DNA from: [Streptosporangium] indianense
GTDB lineage: Bacteria > Actinomycetota > Actinomycetes > Streptomycetales > Streptomycetaceae
DNA length: 54,297 nt
Reading direction: 5' to 3'
NCBI RefSeq assembly: GCF_021474405.1
Contig: NZ_JAKEIO010000042.1
Coordinates: 1-54,297 of the forward strand
Below are positions 30,015-40,322 of the stretch, piece by piece (within the stretch, counting starts at the first letter, position 1; each line of letters starts with the position of its first letter). The translations under genes were made by a program, and so were the position numbers. The notes below the pieces were generated by a model. The model had not been told where the DNA came from. It worked only from the letters and a program-made list of their open reading frames with translations, and did not search any database.

Positions 30015-31406
30015 TCAAGCCGCCTCGCGTGCCCGCCCCCGGTGCGCCCGCACGACCTCCGCGTACCGATACCCCGCCCCCTTGATCGTCCGCCGCTGCG
30101 TCTCGTAATCCACGTGAACGAGACCGAACCGCTTCTCATACCCGTACGCCCACTCGAAGTTGTCCAGCAGGGACCAGGCGAAGTAGCCGGCCAGGGGGGC
30201 TCCCTTGCGGGCGGCCGAGGCGCAGGCGGCGAGGTGGCTCAGCAGGTATTCCTGCCGTTCGGGGTCGTCGACCGTGCCGTCGGGGCGGACGACGTCGGGG
30301 TAGGCCGAGCCGTTCTCCGTGACGTACAGCCGGCGGGCCCCGTAGTCGTCGGTGAGCCTCAGCAGCAGCGACTCGATGCCGCTCGCGTCGACCTCCCAGT
30401 CCATGCCGGTGCGCGGCACGCCGTCACGGCGTACGGCCCGGGCGTACGGTGCCGGGCCCGCGGGGTCGTCGGCGACGGTCTGCGGGAAGTAGTAGTTGAG
30501 GCCCAGCCAGTCCAGCGGGGCGGCGATGGCCGCCGAGTCACCGGGGCGTTCCGGCAGGTCGACGCCGTAGAGCTCGCGCATGTCCGCCGGGAAGCCCCTG
30601 CCGTGCACCGGGTCGAGCCACCAGCGGTTGGTGTGGCCGTCCATGCGGCGGGCCGCGGCCCGGTCCTCCGGTGTGTCGGTGGCGGGATGGATCGTCGAGA
30701 GGTTGTTCACGATGCCTATCTGCGCCCCGGGGGCCGCCGCACGGACGGCCCGGCTCGCCAGGCCGTGGCCGAGCAGCAGGTGGTAGGAGGCACGGACGGC
30801 GGCCGTGAGATCCGTCAGGCCGGGCGCCATCTTGCCTTCGAGATGGCCGATCCACGCCGAGCACAGGGGTTCGTTGAGCGTGGCCCAGTGGGTGACGCGG
30901 TCCCCGAGGCGCTCGGCGACGACCGAGGCGTACCGCGCGAACGCGTGCGCCGTGTCGCGCTCCGGCCAGCCGCCCCGGTCCTGGAGCGCCTGCGGTAGGT
31001 CCCAGTGGTACAGGGTCACGGACGGGGTGATGCCCGCCTCCAGCAGGCCGTCGATCAACTCGTCGTAGAAGGCCAGGCCCTTGGCGTTCACGGGGCCGTC
31101 GCCGCCGGGGACGACCCTCGGCCAGGCGATCGAGAGACGGTAGGCGTTCACGCCGAGCCGGCGCATCAGGGCGATGTCCTCGCGCCAGCGGTGGTAGTGG
31201 TCGCAGGCGACATCGCCGTGGTCGCCCCCGGCGGTCCTGCCGGGGGTGTGCGAGAACGTGTCCCAGATCGAGGGCGAGCGGCCGTCCTCCGCCACGGCTC
31301 CCTCGATCTGGTACGCCGAGGTGGCCGTGCCCCACAGGAAGTCGTGCGGGAGTGCGGCGAGGTCGATGGTCACGTAAGTCCCTTCGGGAACGGGCGAGTC
31401 GGTCAC
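30015..31406 (-). CDS. GH1 family beta-glucosidase
   Basis: 463 aa, the usual length. The acid/base Glu lies in [12 protein letters not shown] and the nucleophile in [10 protein letters not shown]. The N-terminal [15 protein letters not shown] is the second family signature. No signal peptide is present, so it works inside the cell on disaccharides or short oligosaccharides brought in by the ABC transporter encoded just upstream. The GTG at 31406 overlaps the permease stop and has GGGAG upstream; a GTG at 31373 also has a fair site. Likely substrates are cellobiose or another beta-glucoside. Confidence 0.95.
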   Translation of the reverse strand: MTDSPVPEGTYVTIDLAALPHDFLWGTATSAYQIEGAVAEDGRSPSIWDTFSHTPGRTAGGDHGDVACDHYHRWREDIALMRRLGVNAYRLSIAWPRVVPGGDGPVNAKGLAFYDELIDGLLEAGITPSVTLYHWDLPQALQDRGGWPERDTAHAFARYASVVAERLGDRVTHWATLNEPLCSAWIGHLEGKMAPGLTDLTAAVRASYHLLLGHGLASRAVRAAAPGAQIGIVNNLSTIHPATDTPEDRAAARRMDGHTNRWWLDPVHGRGFPADMRELYGVDLPERPGDSAAIAAPLDWLGLNYYFPQTVADDPAGPAPYARAVRRDGVPRTGMDWEVDASGIESLLLRLTDDYGARRLYVTENGSAYPDVVRPDGTVDDPERQEYLLSHLAACASAARKGAPLAGYFAWSLLDNFEWAYGYEKRFGLVHVDYETQRRTIKGAGYRYAEVVRAHRGRAREAA

Positions 31407-32254
31407 TTGACGGCTCCCGCCGTCAGGCCGGCCACGAGGTAGCGCTGGAGCAGCAGGAAACCCGCGACCACGGGCACGCTGACGACCAGCGAGGCGGCCA
31501 TGATCTGGTTCCAGTACACGTCGTTGAGGGTCGAGTAGCCCTGGAGGCCGACGGCGAGGGTGCGGGTGGTGTCGTTGGTCATCACCGAGGCGAACAGGAC
31601 CTCGCCCCAGGCCGTCATGAAGGCGTACACCGCCACCGCGATGATGCCGGGCACGGCCGCCGGCACGACCACCCGGAACAGCGCGCCGAGCGGGCCGCAG
31701 CCGTCGACCAGCGCCGCCTCGTCCAGGTCGCGCGGCACCGAGTCGAAGTAGCCGATCAGCATCCAGATCGAGAACGGCAGGGAGAACGTGAGGTACGTGA
31801 GGATCAGGCCGCCGCGCGAGCCGAACAGGGCGATGCCGGTCGCGTTGCCGATGTTGACGTAAATCAGGAACAGCGGCAGCAGGAACAGGATGCCGGGGAA
31901 CATCTGCGTGGACAGGACGGTGAGGGTGAAGACGCGTTTGCCGCGGAAGTCGTAGCGGCTGACGGCGTAGGCGGAGAAGACCGCGATGACCACCGAGCAG
32001 ACCGTGGCCGCGCCCGCCACCACCAGGGAGTTGACGAAGTAGCGCGCCAGCGGGACCGTCGACCAGATGTCGATGTACGGGCGGATCGTCAGCTCGGTCG
32101 GCAGCCACCGGAACGTGCCCGTGACGTCCGCCAGCGGCTTCAGCGAGCTGGAGACCATGACGTAGACGGGCACGAGCACGAAGCCCGTCAGCAGGGTGAG
32201 GAAGATGCGCCGGGACCACTGGAAGGACCGCGGCGGGGCCAGGGGTGTCCTCAT
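31403..32254 (-). CDS. Carbohydrate ABC transporter permease (MalG-like)
   Basis: 283 aa with six membrane helices and the MalG-type EAA loop ([21 protein letters not shown]). It forms the sugar channel with the partner permease. The ATG overlaps the partner's stop (ATGA), with GGAGG upstream. No ATPase gene is in the operon; Streptomyces sugar importers of this kind commonly share the ATPase MsiK, encoded elsewhere. Confidence 0.95.
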   Translation of the reverse strand: MRTPLAPPRSFQWSRRIFLTLLTGFVLVPVYVMVSSSLKPLADVTGTFRWLPTELTIRPYIDIWSTVPLARYFVNSLVVAGAATVCSVVIAVFSAYAVSRYDFRGKRVFTLTVLSTQMFPGILFLLPLFLIYVNIGNATGIALFGSRGGLILTYLTFSLPFSIWMLIGYFDSVPRDLDEAALVDGCGPLGALFRVVVPAAVPGIIAVAVYAFMTAWGEVLFASVMTNDTTRTLAVGLQGYSTLNDVYWNQIMAASLVVSVPVVAGFLLLQRYLVAGLTAGAVK

Positions 32255-33240
32255 GGGGCGGCCCTCCGTCCGCGCGAGGTGAGCCTGAGGTAGCCGCCCG
32301 TGACCAGCAGCAGGAACAGCAGGAGCAGGACGGACATCGCGGAGCCGGTGCCGAAGTTCCAGGTGACGAACGATGCCTGGTAGATGTGCACCGAGATGAG
32401 GTCGGCTGCCTCCGGCGCGGTCCTGCCGAACAGGACGAACGGCGTGTTGAAGTCGTTGAACGTCCACAGGAACAGGACGAGGACCAGGACCTGGTTGACC
32501 GGGCGCAGGAACGGCAGCGTGATGCGGCGGATCTGCTGCCAGACGCCGGCTCCGTCCAGGGCGGCCGCCTCGTACAGCTCACGCGGGATGTTCTGCAGGC
32601 CCGCCATGACGATGAGGAAGGCGAACGGCCAGCCCTTCCACACGGACACCGTCAGCAGCGCGATGAAGCTGTTGTCGCCGATGAGCCAGAACGACCGCTT
32701 GTCGGTGAGGCCGAGCTGGTCGTGCAGGACGTGGTTCACCAGGCCGTTGTCGTGCTGGAACATGAAGACCCAGGTGATGACGGCCGCGTAGACCGGAAGG
32801 GCGTACGGGACGAGGAACAGCGCCCTGAGCAGGCCGCGGCCCCGGAAGGTGTCCTGCATGAAGACCGCGGCGGCCGTGCCGATCAGCCAGCACAGGCCCA
32901 CCGACAGCAGGGTGAAGGCGACGGTCACGAGGAAGGAGTGCAGCAGCGCCTCGCCGACGGGGGCGTCGAAGTCCACCGACACCTCGTAGTTGGCGAGGGC
33001 GGACCAGGGGGCGGCGCCCCAGTCGCGGATGTAGAAATGGGTGAGCTCCTTGAAGCTCATGACGATACCGATCACCATCGGCACCAGGTGGACGAGGAGT
33101 TCGAGGAGCAGGGCGGGCAGGAGCAGCAGGTAGGGCAGGCCCACGCGGTGGATCCGCCCGGTGCGGTGGCGGGCGCCGCGCGCCGATCCGGACGGGCTCT
33201 TGCCGACCGGCGGTGTGCCGGCTTCAACCGTGGTGGTCAT
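32251..33240 (-). CDS. Carbohydrate ABC transporter permease (MalF-like)
   Basis: 329 aa. After a polar N-terminus there are six membrane helices and the EAA loop ([21 protein letters not shown]). It is the second half of the permease pair. Start: ATG 33240, or GTG 33249, which overlaps the binding-protein stop (GTGA) and adds three residues; the overlap makes the GTG nearly as likely. Confidence 0.94.
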   Translation of the reverse strand: MTTTVEAGTPPVGKSPSGSARGARHRTGRIHRVGLPYLLLLPALLLELLVHLVPMVIGIVMSFKELTHFYIRDWGAAPWSALANYEVSVDFDAPVGEALLHSFLVTVAFTLLSVGLCWLIGTAAAVFMQDTFRGRGLLRALFLVPYALPVYAAVITWVFMFQHDNGLVNHVLHDQLGLTDKRSFWLIGDNSFIALLTVSVWKGWPFAFLIVMAGLQNIPRELYEAAALDGAGVWQQIRRITLPFLRPVNQVLVLVLFLWTFNDFNTPFVLFGRTAPEAADLISVHIYQASFVTWNFGTGSAMSVLLLLFLLLVTGGYLRLTSRGRRAAP

Positions 33241-33245
33241 GTCGT

Positions 33246-34562
33246 TCACGCCGTCGGCATCTGCTGCTGGGCCTTCTCCAGGGCCGCCTTGACCGAGCCG
33301 GTGGTGACCGGGCGTCCGGCGGCCGCGTCGGCGAAGAGGCCCTTGATGGCGGTGCCGACGGCCGTCTCGAACTGGGACTCGTCGGCGACCTGGGGCAGTG
33401 CGGCGGCGCTCTTGGCGAGGGTGTCCTTCAGGACGGCGTTGGCGGCGGAGCCGAAGGCGCTGTCGGTCTGCGCGGTCTTCACCGGCGGTATGGAGCTGTA
33501 GGCCTTGTTGAGGATCTTCTGCTCGTCGTCGCTGGTCATGAACTTCACGAACTTCGTGGCGCCGTCGAGGTTGTCGGTGTTCTTGAAGACGGCCAGGTTG
33601 ATGCCGGCGACCATCGAGTTGACCTGCTTGCCGGTGCCGGGGGTGCCGGACTGGACGGGGACAGGCGCGATGCCGTAGTCGTCCTCGCTCATGCCCTGGG
33701 AGGTGAGGTTGGCGGAGGCGGACTGCCACAGCAGCATCGCGGTCTTGCCCTTGGCGAAGTCGCTGACCGACTGGTTCTGCGCGTACTCGGCGTTGCCGGG
33801 CGCGATGACCTTGTCCTCGGCCATCAGGTCGACGTACTGCTTGACGGCGCTGACCACACCGTCGTTCGTGAAGTCGGCCTTGCCTGCGGGGGTGAAGAAG
33901 TCCGCGCCGTGCTGCTTGGCGAAGACGAACGCGTGGTGGATGTTCTCCGAGGGGTTGGAACCTTCCGCGCCCAGGCCCCACTTGCCGTCCTTGGAGAGTT
34001 TCCTGCCGGCGGCGACCAGTTCGTCCCAGGTGGCCGGCGGCTCGGCGATGCCGGCGTCGGCGAACATCTTCTTGTTGTAGTAGAGCGCGTACGACATCGA
34101 GTACAGGGGCACCGCCGCGGGGTCCTTGCCCTCTGCGCCCGTGGATCCGAGGGCCGAGTCGACGAAGCGGTCCCGGCCGCCGATCCTGTCGAAGTTCTTC
34201 GCGTCCCAGGGCAGCAGGGCGCCGGTGGCCTGGAGCGAGGCGCTCCAGGTGTTGCCGATGTTCAGCACGTCCGGGCCCTGGCCGGAGGTGGTGGCGGTGA
34301 GGATCCGGTTGAGCAGGTCGGACCAGGGGACGACCTCCAGCTTCACCTTGATGCCGGTCTGCTTCTCGAACTTGGCGAGTTCGGGCTGGAGGACCTTCTT
34401 GTCGATCTCGATGCCGGCGCCCTGGTTGGACGCCCAGTACGTGAGCGTCTTGGGCGAGTCGTTCGACCCGCCGCCCGTGGCGGAGCCGCCTCCGCAGGCC
34501 GTGGCCGCGAGGACGAGTGACAGTGTGACGGCGCCTGCGGCCGCGGCTCGGATGCTGCGCAT
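33246..34562 (-). CDS. Extracellular sugar-binding lipoprotein of the ABC transporter
   Basis: 438 aa. A lipoprotein signal peptide ends at LAATACGGG, with the lipidated Cys at residue 23. The mature part follows the family 1 solute-binding fold (LTYWASNQGAGIEIDKKVLQPELAKFEKQTGIKV). It captures a sugar outside the membrane and passes it to the two permeases. First gene of the operon, with AGGAG before the ATG. No CebR-type site (TGGGAGCGCTCCCA) is visible upstream, so control differs from the classical cellobiose system. Confidence 0.95.
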   Translation of the reverse strand: MRSIRAAAAGAVTLSLVLAATACGGGSATGGGSNDSPKTLTYWASNQGAGIEIDKKVLQPELAKFEKQTGIKVKLEVVPWSDLLNRILTATTSGQGPDVLNIGNTWSASLQATGALLPWDAKNFDRIGGRDRFVDSALGSTGAEGKDPAAVPLYSMSYALYYNKKMFADAGIAEPPATWDELVAAGRKLSKDGKWGLGAEGSNPSENIHHAFVFAKQHGADFFTPAGKADFTNDGVVSAVKQYVDLMAEDKVIAPGNAEYAQNQSVSDFAKGKTAMLLWQSASANLTSQGMSEDDYGIAPVPVQSGTPGTGKQVNSMVAGINLAVFKNTDNLDGATKFVKFMTSDDEQKILNKAYSSIPPVKTAQTDSAFGSAANAVLKDTLAKSAAALPQVADESQFETAVGTAIKGLFADAAAGRPVTTGSVKAALEKAQQQMPTA

Positions 34563-34804
34563 GGCTGCTCCTGGCCCTTCCGGGAGTACGGGACCACGGC
34601 TCCCCCGGCAACGAGGGGGCCGTCATGGCTTAATTTAGGACGTGAGTTAATCCCTGGAAGGCAGTCCCGTCAAGGGTTTGGACACACTCTCGGAACTCTC
34701 GCGGCACCCCTTGACGCATCTGTTCCACGGATGAACCATTCAGCGGCGAGAGAGCGCTCCCCGCACCCCACTCCGTTCACTTCATGAACCAGGAGAGCCG
34801 CCCC
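34563..34804. promoter_or_regulatory. Divergent promoter region with candidate operator
   Basis: This 242-base gap separates the ABC operon from the beta-helix gene. At 34630-34650 lies TTAATTTAGGACGTGAGTTAA, an imperfect dyad with 7 of 10 pairs and perfect TTAA ends, unusually AT-rich. It is a candidate operator for a LacI-, ROK- or GntR-type regulator not present in this window. A GC-rich hairpin at about 34599-34627 would lie in the 5' leader of the ABC mRNA. TTCATGAA near 34780 overlaps an alternative ATG. Confidence 0.45.
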
Positions 34805-36607
34805 ATGCACCCTGACTCCCCGTCACCACGCCCCGCCGCGCCCGGCCGCCGGACCGTCCTCGGCGCCGCCGCGGCCGCCACCACGCTCGCGGCGCTGCCC
34901 GGCACGGCCGCAGCCGCCCCGGACCTGCGCAGGAAGCCCGTACGCAGGAAGCCGCGCGTCCTGCCCGGCGGTGGTGATCTCGGCCCGAACGTGCTGGTCT
35001 TCGACCCCTCCACGCCGGGCATCCAGGCCAGACTGGACGAGGTCTTCCGGCGGCAGGAATCGGCCCAGTTCGGCACCGGCCGCTACCAGTTGCTGTTCAA
35101 GCCGGGCACCTACCACGGGCTCAACGCGCAGATCGGCTTCTACACCTCGATTTCCGGTCTCGGCCTCTCCCCCGACGACACCACGATCAACGGCGACATC
35201 ACGGTCGACGCCGGCTGGTTCGGCGGCAACGCCACGCAGAACTTCTGGCGTTCCGCGGAGAACCTCGCGGTCGTGCCCGTGAACGGCACCAACCGCTGGG
35301 CGGTCTCGCAGGCGGCCCCCTTCCGCCGGATGCACGTCCGAGGCAACCTCAACCTCGCCCCGAGCGGCTACGGCTGGTCCAGCGGCGGCTACATCGCCGA
35401 CAGCCGGATCGACGGCCAGGTGCAGCCGTACTCGCAGCAGCAGTGGTACACCCGGGACAGCGCGATCGGCGGCTGGCTCAACGGCGTCTGGAACATGGTG
35501 TTCTCCGGCGTCGAGGGCGCTCCTGCCCAGGGCTTCCCGAACCCGCCGTACACCACCCTGGCCACGACACCGGTTTCCCGCGAGAAGCCGTTCCTGTACC
35601 TCAGCGGCAGTGAGTACCGGGTCTTCCTGCCCGAGAAGCGGACCGACGCCCGTGGCGTCACCTGGGGCAACGGCACGCCTCGGGGCACCTCACTGCCGCT
35701 GTCGCGCTTCTACGTCGCCCGGCCCGGCGTCCCGGCGGCCACCCTCAACCAGGCCCTGGCCGAGGGACTCCACCTGCTGCTCACGCCGGGGATCTACCAC
35801 CTCGACCAGCCGGTGCGGGTCGACCGGGCCGGGACGGTGGTGCTGGGCCTGGGATACGCCACCCTCATCCCCGACAACGGCGTCACGGCACTCAAGGTCG
35901 CCGACGTCGACGGCGTACGCCTCGCCGGGTTCCTCGTCGACGCCGGGCCGGTCAACTCCGCGACCCTGCTGGAGATCGGCCCGCGCGGCGCCTCCCGCGA
36001 CCACTCCGCCAACCCGACCACCGTCCAGGACGTCTTCGTCCGCATCGGCGGGGCGGGCCCGGGCAAGGCCACGACCAGCATGGTCGTCAACAGCCGTCAC
36101 ACCATCGTCGACCACACCTGGGTCTGGCGCGCCGACCACGGCGACGGCGTGGGCTGGGAGACCAACCGTGCCGACTACGGCGTGGTCGTCAACGGGCACG
36201 ACGTGCTGGCGACCGGGCTGTTCGTGGAGCACTTCAACAAGTACGACGTGCAGTGGTTCGGCGAGCGCGGGCGCACGATCTTCTACCAGAACGAGAAGGC
36301 GTACGACGCCCCGAACCAGGCCGCGATCCAGAACGGCCCGGTCAAGGGCTACGCCGCCTACCGGGTCGGAGACGCGGTGACCACCCACGAGGGCTGGGGC
36401 CTGGGCAGCTACTGCTACTACAACGTCGACCCGAGCATCGTGCAGCACCACGGCTTCGCGGCGCCGAACCGTCCCGGGGTGCGCTTCCACGACCTCCTCG
36501 TGGTCTCGCTCGGCGGCAACGGGCAGTACGAGCGCGTCATCAACGACACGGGGTCGCCGACGTCGGGGACGTCCACGGTGCCGTCGACGGTGGTGTCGTA
36601 CCCGTAG
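34805..36607 (+). CDS. Tat-secreted right-handed beta-helix protein, probable glycoside hydrolase
   Basis: 600 aa. The signal peptide has a twin-arginine motif (GRRTVLGAAAAATTLAALPG), followed by the processing region AAAAPDL. The mature protein has two pectate-lyase-like beta-helix halves, for example GFYTSISGLGLSPDDTTINGDI and VVLGLGYATLIPDNGVTALKVADVDGVRLAGFL, with WRADHGDGVGWE in the second. Streptomyces homologs are often called adenylyl cyclase, for which I see no support. The fold resembles polysaccharide hydrolases such as GH55 or GH87, but the family cannot be fixed by eye. ATG 34805 has AGGAGA upstream; ATG 34784 has none. Being divergent from a sugar importer and GH1 enzyme, it may supply their substrate. 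Confidence 0.85.
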   Translation: MHPDSPSPRPAAPGRRTVLGAAAAATTLAALPGTAAAAPDLRRKPVRRKPRVLPGGGDLGPNVLVFDPSTPGIQARLDEVFRRQESAQFGTGRYQLLFKPGTYHGLNAQIGFYTSISGLGLSPDDTTINGDITVDAGWFGGNATQNFWRSAENLAVVPVNGTNRWAVSQAAPFRRMHVRGNLNLAPSGYGWSSGGYIADSRIDGQVQPYSQQQWYTRDSAIGGWLNGVWNMVFSGVEGAPAQGFPNPPYTTLATTPVSREKPFLYLSGSEYRVFLPEKRTDARGVTWGNGTPRGTSLPLSRFYVARPGVPAATLNQALAEGLHLLLTPGIYHLDQPVRVDRAGTVVLGLGYATLIPDNGVTALKVADVDGVRLAGFLVDAGPVNSATLLEIGPRGASRDHSANPTTVQDVFVRIGGAGPGKATTSMVVNSRHTIVDHTWVWRADHGDGVGWETNRADYGVVVNGHDVLATGLFVEHFNKYDVQWFGERGRTIFYQNEKAYDAPNQAAIQNGPVKGYAAYRVGDAVTTHEGWGLGSYCYYNVDPSIVQHHGFAAPNRPGVRFHDLLVVSLGGNGQYERVINDTGSPTSGTSTVPSTVVSYP

Positions 36608-36626
36608 GCCGCAGGTCAGGGGCCGA

Positions 36627-36661
36627 CCCCTCCCCTCCCCCGGATCGGGGAAGGGCAGGGG
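36627..36661. terminator. Convergent hairpin terminator
   Basis: Two 16-base arms (36627-36642 and 36646-36661) pair with two mismatches around a 3-base loop, between the beta-helix gene and the EF-G paralog. C-rich and G-rich arms make a very stable hairpin. Confidence 0.75.
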
Positions 36662-36673
36662 CCGGTTCTGTAC

Positions 36674-38716
36674 CTACCGCGCCGGTGTCGCGACCGGTGC
36701 CGGCGCGTAGCCGGTGGGACGGGCCGTGAAGGTGCCGCGGCCCTGGGTCCGGCTGCGCAATCGGGTCGCGTAGCCGAACAGTTCGGCCAGCGGCACGGTG
36801 GCGTTGACGACCGCCGCACCCGCCCGGGTGACCGAGCCGGTCACCCGCCCGCGCCGGGCGGCGAGGTCACCGAGCACACCGCCGACCGCCTCCTCGGGCA
36901 CGGTGACCGTGACCTCGACGACCGGCTCCAGCAGGACCATGGCGCAGGCGCGCAGGGCCTCGCGGAGACCGAGGCGGCCGGCCGTGCGGAACGCCGTGTC
37001 CGAGGAGTCCTTCACATGGGTCGCCCCGTCGGTCAGCGTGACGCGCAGCCCCGTCACCGGATGCCCGCCCAGCGGGCCCTCGGCAAGGGCGTCCCGGCAA
37101 CCCGCCTCGACCGCCCGGACGTACTCCTGCGGCACCCGCCCGCCGACGACGGTCGAGCGGAACTCGAACGCTCCCTCCTCGTACGGCTCCACGTCCAGGA
37201 CGACGTGGGCGAACTGCCCGGCGCCACCGTCCTGTTTGACGTGCCGGAACACCAGGCCGGACACGCCCCGGCCGACCGTCTCGCGGTGACTGACCTGCGG
37301 GCGGCCGACGTTGACCTCCAGTCCCAGCTCGCGCCGGAGCTTCTCCACCGCCACCTCCAGGTGCAGTTCGCCCATGCCGGACAGCACCGTCTGCCCGGTC
37401 TCCGGGTCGGTCCGCACGACCAGCGAGGGGTCCTCCTCGGTCAGCCGTGCCAGCCCCGACGCCAGCCGGTCGGTGTCACCGGCCCGGCGGGACTCGACCG
37501 CGGCCGACACCACCGGCTCGGCCACGCCGGGCGGTTCGAGGACGAGCGGGGCGTGCTGCGCGCACAGGGTCGAGCCGGCGCGGGCGGACTTCAGCCCGAC
37601 CACGGCGACGATGTCCCCGGCGACCGCCCGGTCCAGCGGGGCGTGCCGGTCGGCCTGGACCCGCAGGATCCGCCCGATCCGCTCGGTGCGCCGCGCACGC
37701 GCGTCCCACAGGGTGTCTCCCTTCTCGATCGTGCCCGAGTACAGGCGCAGACAGGTCAGCCGTCCCGTCGAGGTGGCGTGCACCTTGAACGCGAGGGCGG
37801 CCACCGGTGCCGCCGGGTCGGCGGCCCGTTCCTGTTCCTCTCCCTCGTGCGTGCCGGTGACCGGGGGCACGTCGAGCGGCGAGGGCAGATAGGCCACGAC
37901 GGCGTCCAGCAGCGGCTCGACACCGCGGTTGCGGTACGCGGATCCGCACAGCACGACCACGCCGTCGCCGTCCCGGGTCACCTGACGCAACGCCGAGACG
38001 AGGGTCCGCTCGCCCAGCGCGCCCGTGTCGCAGAACTCCTCCAGCGCGCCCGGGTGCAGTTCCGCCACGGCCTCCTCCAGCGCCCGGCGGCGCGCCAGGG
38101 CCTCGCCCCGAAGCTCCTCGGGCACCTCCACGTCCTCGACGGTGCCGTCATCGGCCCACAGCAGGGCACGCATGCTCACCAGGTCGACGACGCCGCTGAA
38201 GGTGTCCTCCGCTCCGATCGGCAGCTGCACGACCAGGGGCGCCGGATGCAGCCGCGTCCGGATCGACGCCACGGCCGCGTCGAGGTCGGCCCCGGGGCGG
38301 TCCATCTTGTTGACGAACGCGATCCGCGGCACGCCGTACCGGTCGGCCTGCCGCCACACGGACTCGCTCTGCGGCTCCACGCCGGCCACCGCGTCGAACA
38401 CGGCCACCGCCCCGTCGAGCACCCGCAGGGCACGCTCCACCTCGTCGGCGAAGTCGACGTGCCCCGGGGTGTCGATGAGGTTGATGCGGTGACCGTCCCA
38501 GTCGCAGCTGACCGCCGCGGCGAAGATGGTGATGCCGCGGTCGCGTTCCTGCGGGTCGAAGTCGGTGACGGTGGTGCCGTCGTGGACCTCGCCGCGCTTG
38601 TGGGTGGTGCCGGTGGCGAACAGGATCCGTTCGGTGACGGTGGTCTTGCCGGCGTCGACGTGGGCGAGGATGCCGAGGTTGCGGACGACGGCGAGCGGGT
38701 TGAGGTGGGTGCGCAC
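36674..38716 (-). CDS. Elongation factor G paralog (EF-G-like GTPase)
   Basis: 680 aa with the full EF-G layout: GTPase domain with [20 protein letters not shown] (P-loop), [14 protein letters not shown] and NKMDRPGAD, then domain II and the C-terminal domains ([48 protein letters not shown]). It lacks housekeeping context (no rpsL, rpsG or tuf), so it is the second EF-G of actinobacteria. Such paralogs, like the ribosomal-protection proteins TetM and OtrA, may act on stalled or drug-bound ribosomes. The GTG start has GAAAGG upstream. A 32-codon ORF with a strong ribosome site lies upstream, possibly a leader. Confidence 0.9.
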   Translation of the reverse strand: MRTHLNPLAVVRNLGILAHVDAGKTTVTERILFATGTTHKRGEVHDGTTVTDFDPQERDRGITIFAAAVSCDWDGHRINLIDTPGHVDFADEVERALRVLDGAVAVFDAVAGVEPQSESVWRQADRYGVPRIAFVNKMDRPGADLDAAVASIRTRLHPAPLVVQLPIGAEDTFSGVVDLVSMRALLWADDGTVEDVEVPEELRGEALARRRALEEAVAELHPGALEEFCDTGALGERTLVSALRQVTRDGDGVVVLCGSAYRNRGVEPLLDAVVAYLPSPLDVPPVTGTHEGEEQERAADPAAPVAALAFKVHATSTGRLTCLRLYSGTIEKGDTLWDARARRTERIGRILRVQADRHAPLDRAVAGDIVAVVGLKSARAGSTLCAQHAPLVLEPPGVAEPVVSAAVESRRAGDTDRLASGLARLTEEDPSLVVRTDPETGQTVLSGMGELHLEVAVEKLRRELGLEVNVGRPQVSHRETVGRGVSGLVFRHVKQDGGAGQFAHVVLDVEPYEEGAFEFRSTVVGGRVPQEYVRAVEAGCRDALAEGPLGGHPVTGLRVTLTDGATHVKDSSDTAFRTAGRLGLREALRACAMVLLEPVVEVTVTVPEEAVGGVLGDLAARRGRVTGSVTRAGAAVVNATVPLAELFGYATRLRSRTQGRGTFTARPTGYAPAPVATPAR

Positions 38717-38789
38717 GGCCCGGGGCCTTTCGATGCGATGAGAAAGGGGCAGCGCGATTCCAGGCCGAACAGGCGAGGGCACCGGGACC

Positions 38790-38802
38790 TGACGTCACGT
38801 CA
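38790..38802. promoter_or_regulatory. Palindrome TGACGT-C-ACGTCA upstream of the EF-G paralog
   Basis: A perfect 6-1-6 dyad lies in the 119 bases between the short leader ORF and the EF-G paralog. It could be an operator or part of a leader hairpin; no known factor is assigned. Confidence 0.35.
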
Positions 38803-38835
38803 AGGTCGCGGGTGGTCGCCGGGCGTTCGTCCCGG

Positions 38836-38934
38836 TCAGCCGGTGCCGCCGCGCAGCGGACACCGGGGCGACGAAGACACGAGGATCACCTCGTGCTGCG
38901 GCAGGGAGACGGCGACAGCGGTGTGGGCACGCAT
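38836..38934 (-). CDS. Possible 32-residue leader peptide of the EF-G paralog
   Basis: ATG 38934 is preceded by AGGGAG at ideal spacing (AGGGAGacggccATG), stronger than the site of the large gene that follows on the same strand. The peptide has SLPQHEVILVSSS in the middle and ends in RGGTG. A short, well-translated ORF before a translation-factor gene fits attenuation control by ribosome stalling, as in tetM or erm leaders. The rest of the 38783-39297 gap shows no gene apart from the yceI terminator. Confidence 0.5.
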   Translation of the reverse strand: MRAHTAVAVSLPQHEVILVSSSPRCPLRGGTG

Positions 38935-39262
38935 GGCCGTCTCCCTTCGTTCGTCACCTCGGCGCACCGCCGGGATCGTGGGCGGCGCGGGTATGGGGGT
39001 GAGTGTAGGGAGGCCGGTGGGACGGGGCCAGTGAATATCGGCGGTGTGCGTCGGCCGCGCGGGCCGGTCGCGGTTTCGTCGCATCCCGGCCACCGCCGAC
39101 CCGGCGCGTGTGGCCGGCCGTACCAGCCGGGTCTCACCGCGTCTCGGTGATGCCGGAGCACCTCGGGCGCATCGTCCGGTCAGCGCTCTGGTCGCCGCGC
39201 CGGTGACTGCGGATTCTGGGCTATGGGGGCTGTGGATGAAGGGCTGCGCCGACGCGGAGCAT

Positions 39263-39291
39263 GGCCCGGGCCTCTTCGAAAGGCCCAGGCC
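39263..39291 (-). terminator. Hairpin terminator after yceI
   Basis: GGGCCT and AGGCCC pair around a 7-base loop, extended by outer GGCC arms with one internal mismatch, 7 bases after the YceI stop codon. Confidence 0.65.
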
Positions 39292-39297
39292 GGACCA

Positions 39298-40212
39298 CTA
39301 CTCCGGCGGGGTGGGCGTGTCGTGGGTGCGGTACATCGCCTGCACGTCGAGCTCCAGTTGGACCGTCGGGCCGACGACGGCGATGCCCCGGGCCAGCATG
39401 GAACGCCAGTTTAGGGTGTAGTCCTCGCGGTGCAGCTCCGCCGTCGCCAGGGCGGCGCAGCGCAACTCCTGGCCGTAGCCGCCGTTCACCGTGCCGAGGT
39501 ACGTCGTGTCCAGGGCCACCGAGCGGCTGACGCCGTGCATGGTGAGGGAGCCCTGCAGCGTCCACTTGGTGCCGCCGCGGTAGGCGAAGCGCGTGCTCGT
39601 GAAGTCGATGTACGGGAAGTGCTCGACGTCGAGGAAGTCGGCGGACCGCAGGTGGTTGTCGCGGGTGGTGTTGCCGGTGGTGATGCTGGACGCGTCGATG
39701 CGGACGTGTACCCGGGAGTCGGCCATGTCCGGGGCCACCTGGATGCCGCCCTGGAACCGTTCGAAGCGGCCGTGCACATGGGCCATGCCGACGTGCTTGG
39801 CGATGAACCGGATCGCCGTGTGCGGCGGGTCGAAGAGCCAGGTGCCGGGCGTCGGCAACTGGAGCGCCTCGGCGGGCTGCAGCCAGACGCGTTCGGTGGC
39901 CGTGGAGGCCCCGGGGCCCGTCTCGATCGTCTCGCGGTGCGGCCGCAGTCCCTCCGCCGAGATGATCAGGCTGTAGCGGCCGGGCGGCAGCGCCGCGAGG
40001 AAGTAGCCGTAGGGGTCGGTCGTGCCGCGGGTGGCGACGCGGTGAGTGTCCAGGGCGGTGACGGTGACGTCCGCGGCGGCCAGGGGCGAGCCCATCGGGT
40101 CGACGACCTCGCGGGCCACGGCGCCCGCGCCGGCGGGGAGGGGAAGGGCGAGATCCGCCGCCTCGGCGGAGGGACTTTTGAGCCACCGGCGCCGGAGCAG
40201 TGCGAGGGCCAT
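39298..40212 (-). CDS. YceI-family protein with N-terminal carboxypeptidase-regulatory-like domain
   Basis: 304 aa. Residues of about 35-110 form a CarboxypepD_reg-like beta-sandwich (VVDPMGSPLAAADVTVTAL, then DPYGYFLAALPPGRYSL). Residues 115-300 are a YceI domain (TWLFDPPHTAIRFIAKHVGMAHVHGRF and SLTMHGVSRSVAL). YceI proteins bind long-chain isoprenoids or other amphiphiles in a lipocalin-like barrel. No signal peptide is present, so it is probably cytoplasmic. ATG 40212 has AAAGGTG upstream. A TGTCTC-N5-GAGACA site lies about 120 bases upstream, identical in core to the one near the hydroxyquinol operon. Confidence 0.9.
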   Translation of the reverse strand: MALALLRRRWLKSPSAEAADLALPLPAGAGAVAREVVDPMGSPLAAADVTVTALDTHRVATRGTTDPYGYFLAALPPGRYSLIISAEGLRPHRETIETGPGASTATERVWLQPAEALQLPTPGTWLFDPPHTAIRFIAKHVGMAHVHGRFERFQGGIQVAPDMADSRVHVRIDASSITTGNTTRDNHLRSADFLDVEHFPYIDFTSTRFAYRGGTKWTLQGSLTMHGVSRSVALDTTYLGTVNGGYGQELRCAALATAELHREDYTLNWRSMLARGIAVVGPTVQLELDVQAMYRTHDTPTPPE

Positions 40213-40322
40213 GGTGGTCACCTTTCTTCGGGTGTGCGGCCGTACGAGCGGCGGTTCAGCGCACGCCGACGGCCGCACCTTGCTGCGGTCACACCCCCTT
40301 GCCGATCTTGACGCGCCGGGCT

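Noticed and set aside
31352..33501. Long forward open frames opposite the ABC permeases
   Set aside because: The products are Asp/Glu/Arg/His-rich and low complexity, the usual antisense image of membrane proteins in high-GC DNA.
34563..34804. CebR operator for the sugar transporter operon
   Set aside because: No TGGGAGCGCTCCCA-like sequence is present; only the different AT-rich dyad is seen.
36674..38716. Tetracycline-resistance ribosomal protection protein
   Set aside because: The G domain ([15 protein letters not shown]) and layout are closer to EF-G than to TetM or OtrA, so it is called an EF-G paralog; a protection role is only a possibility.
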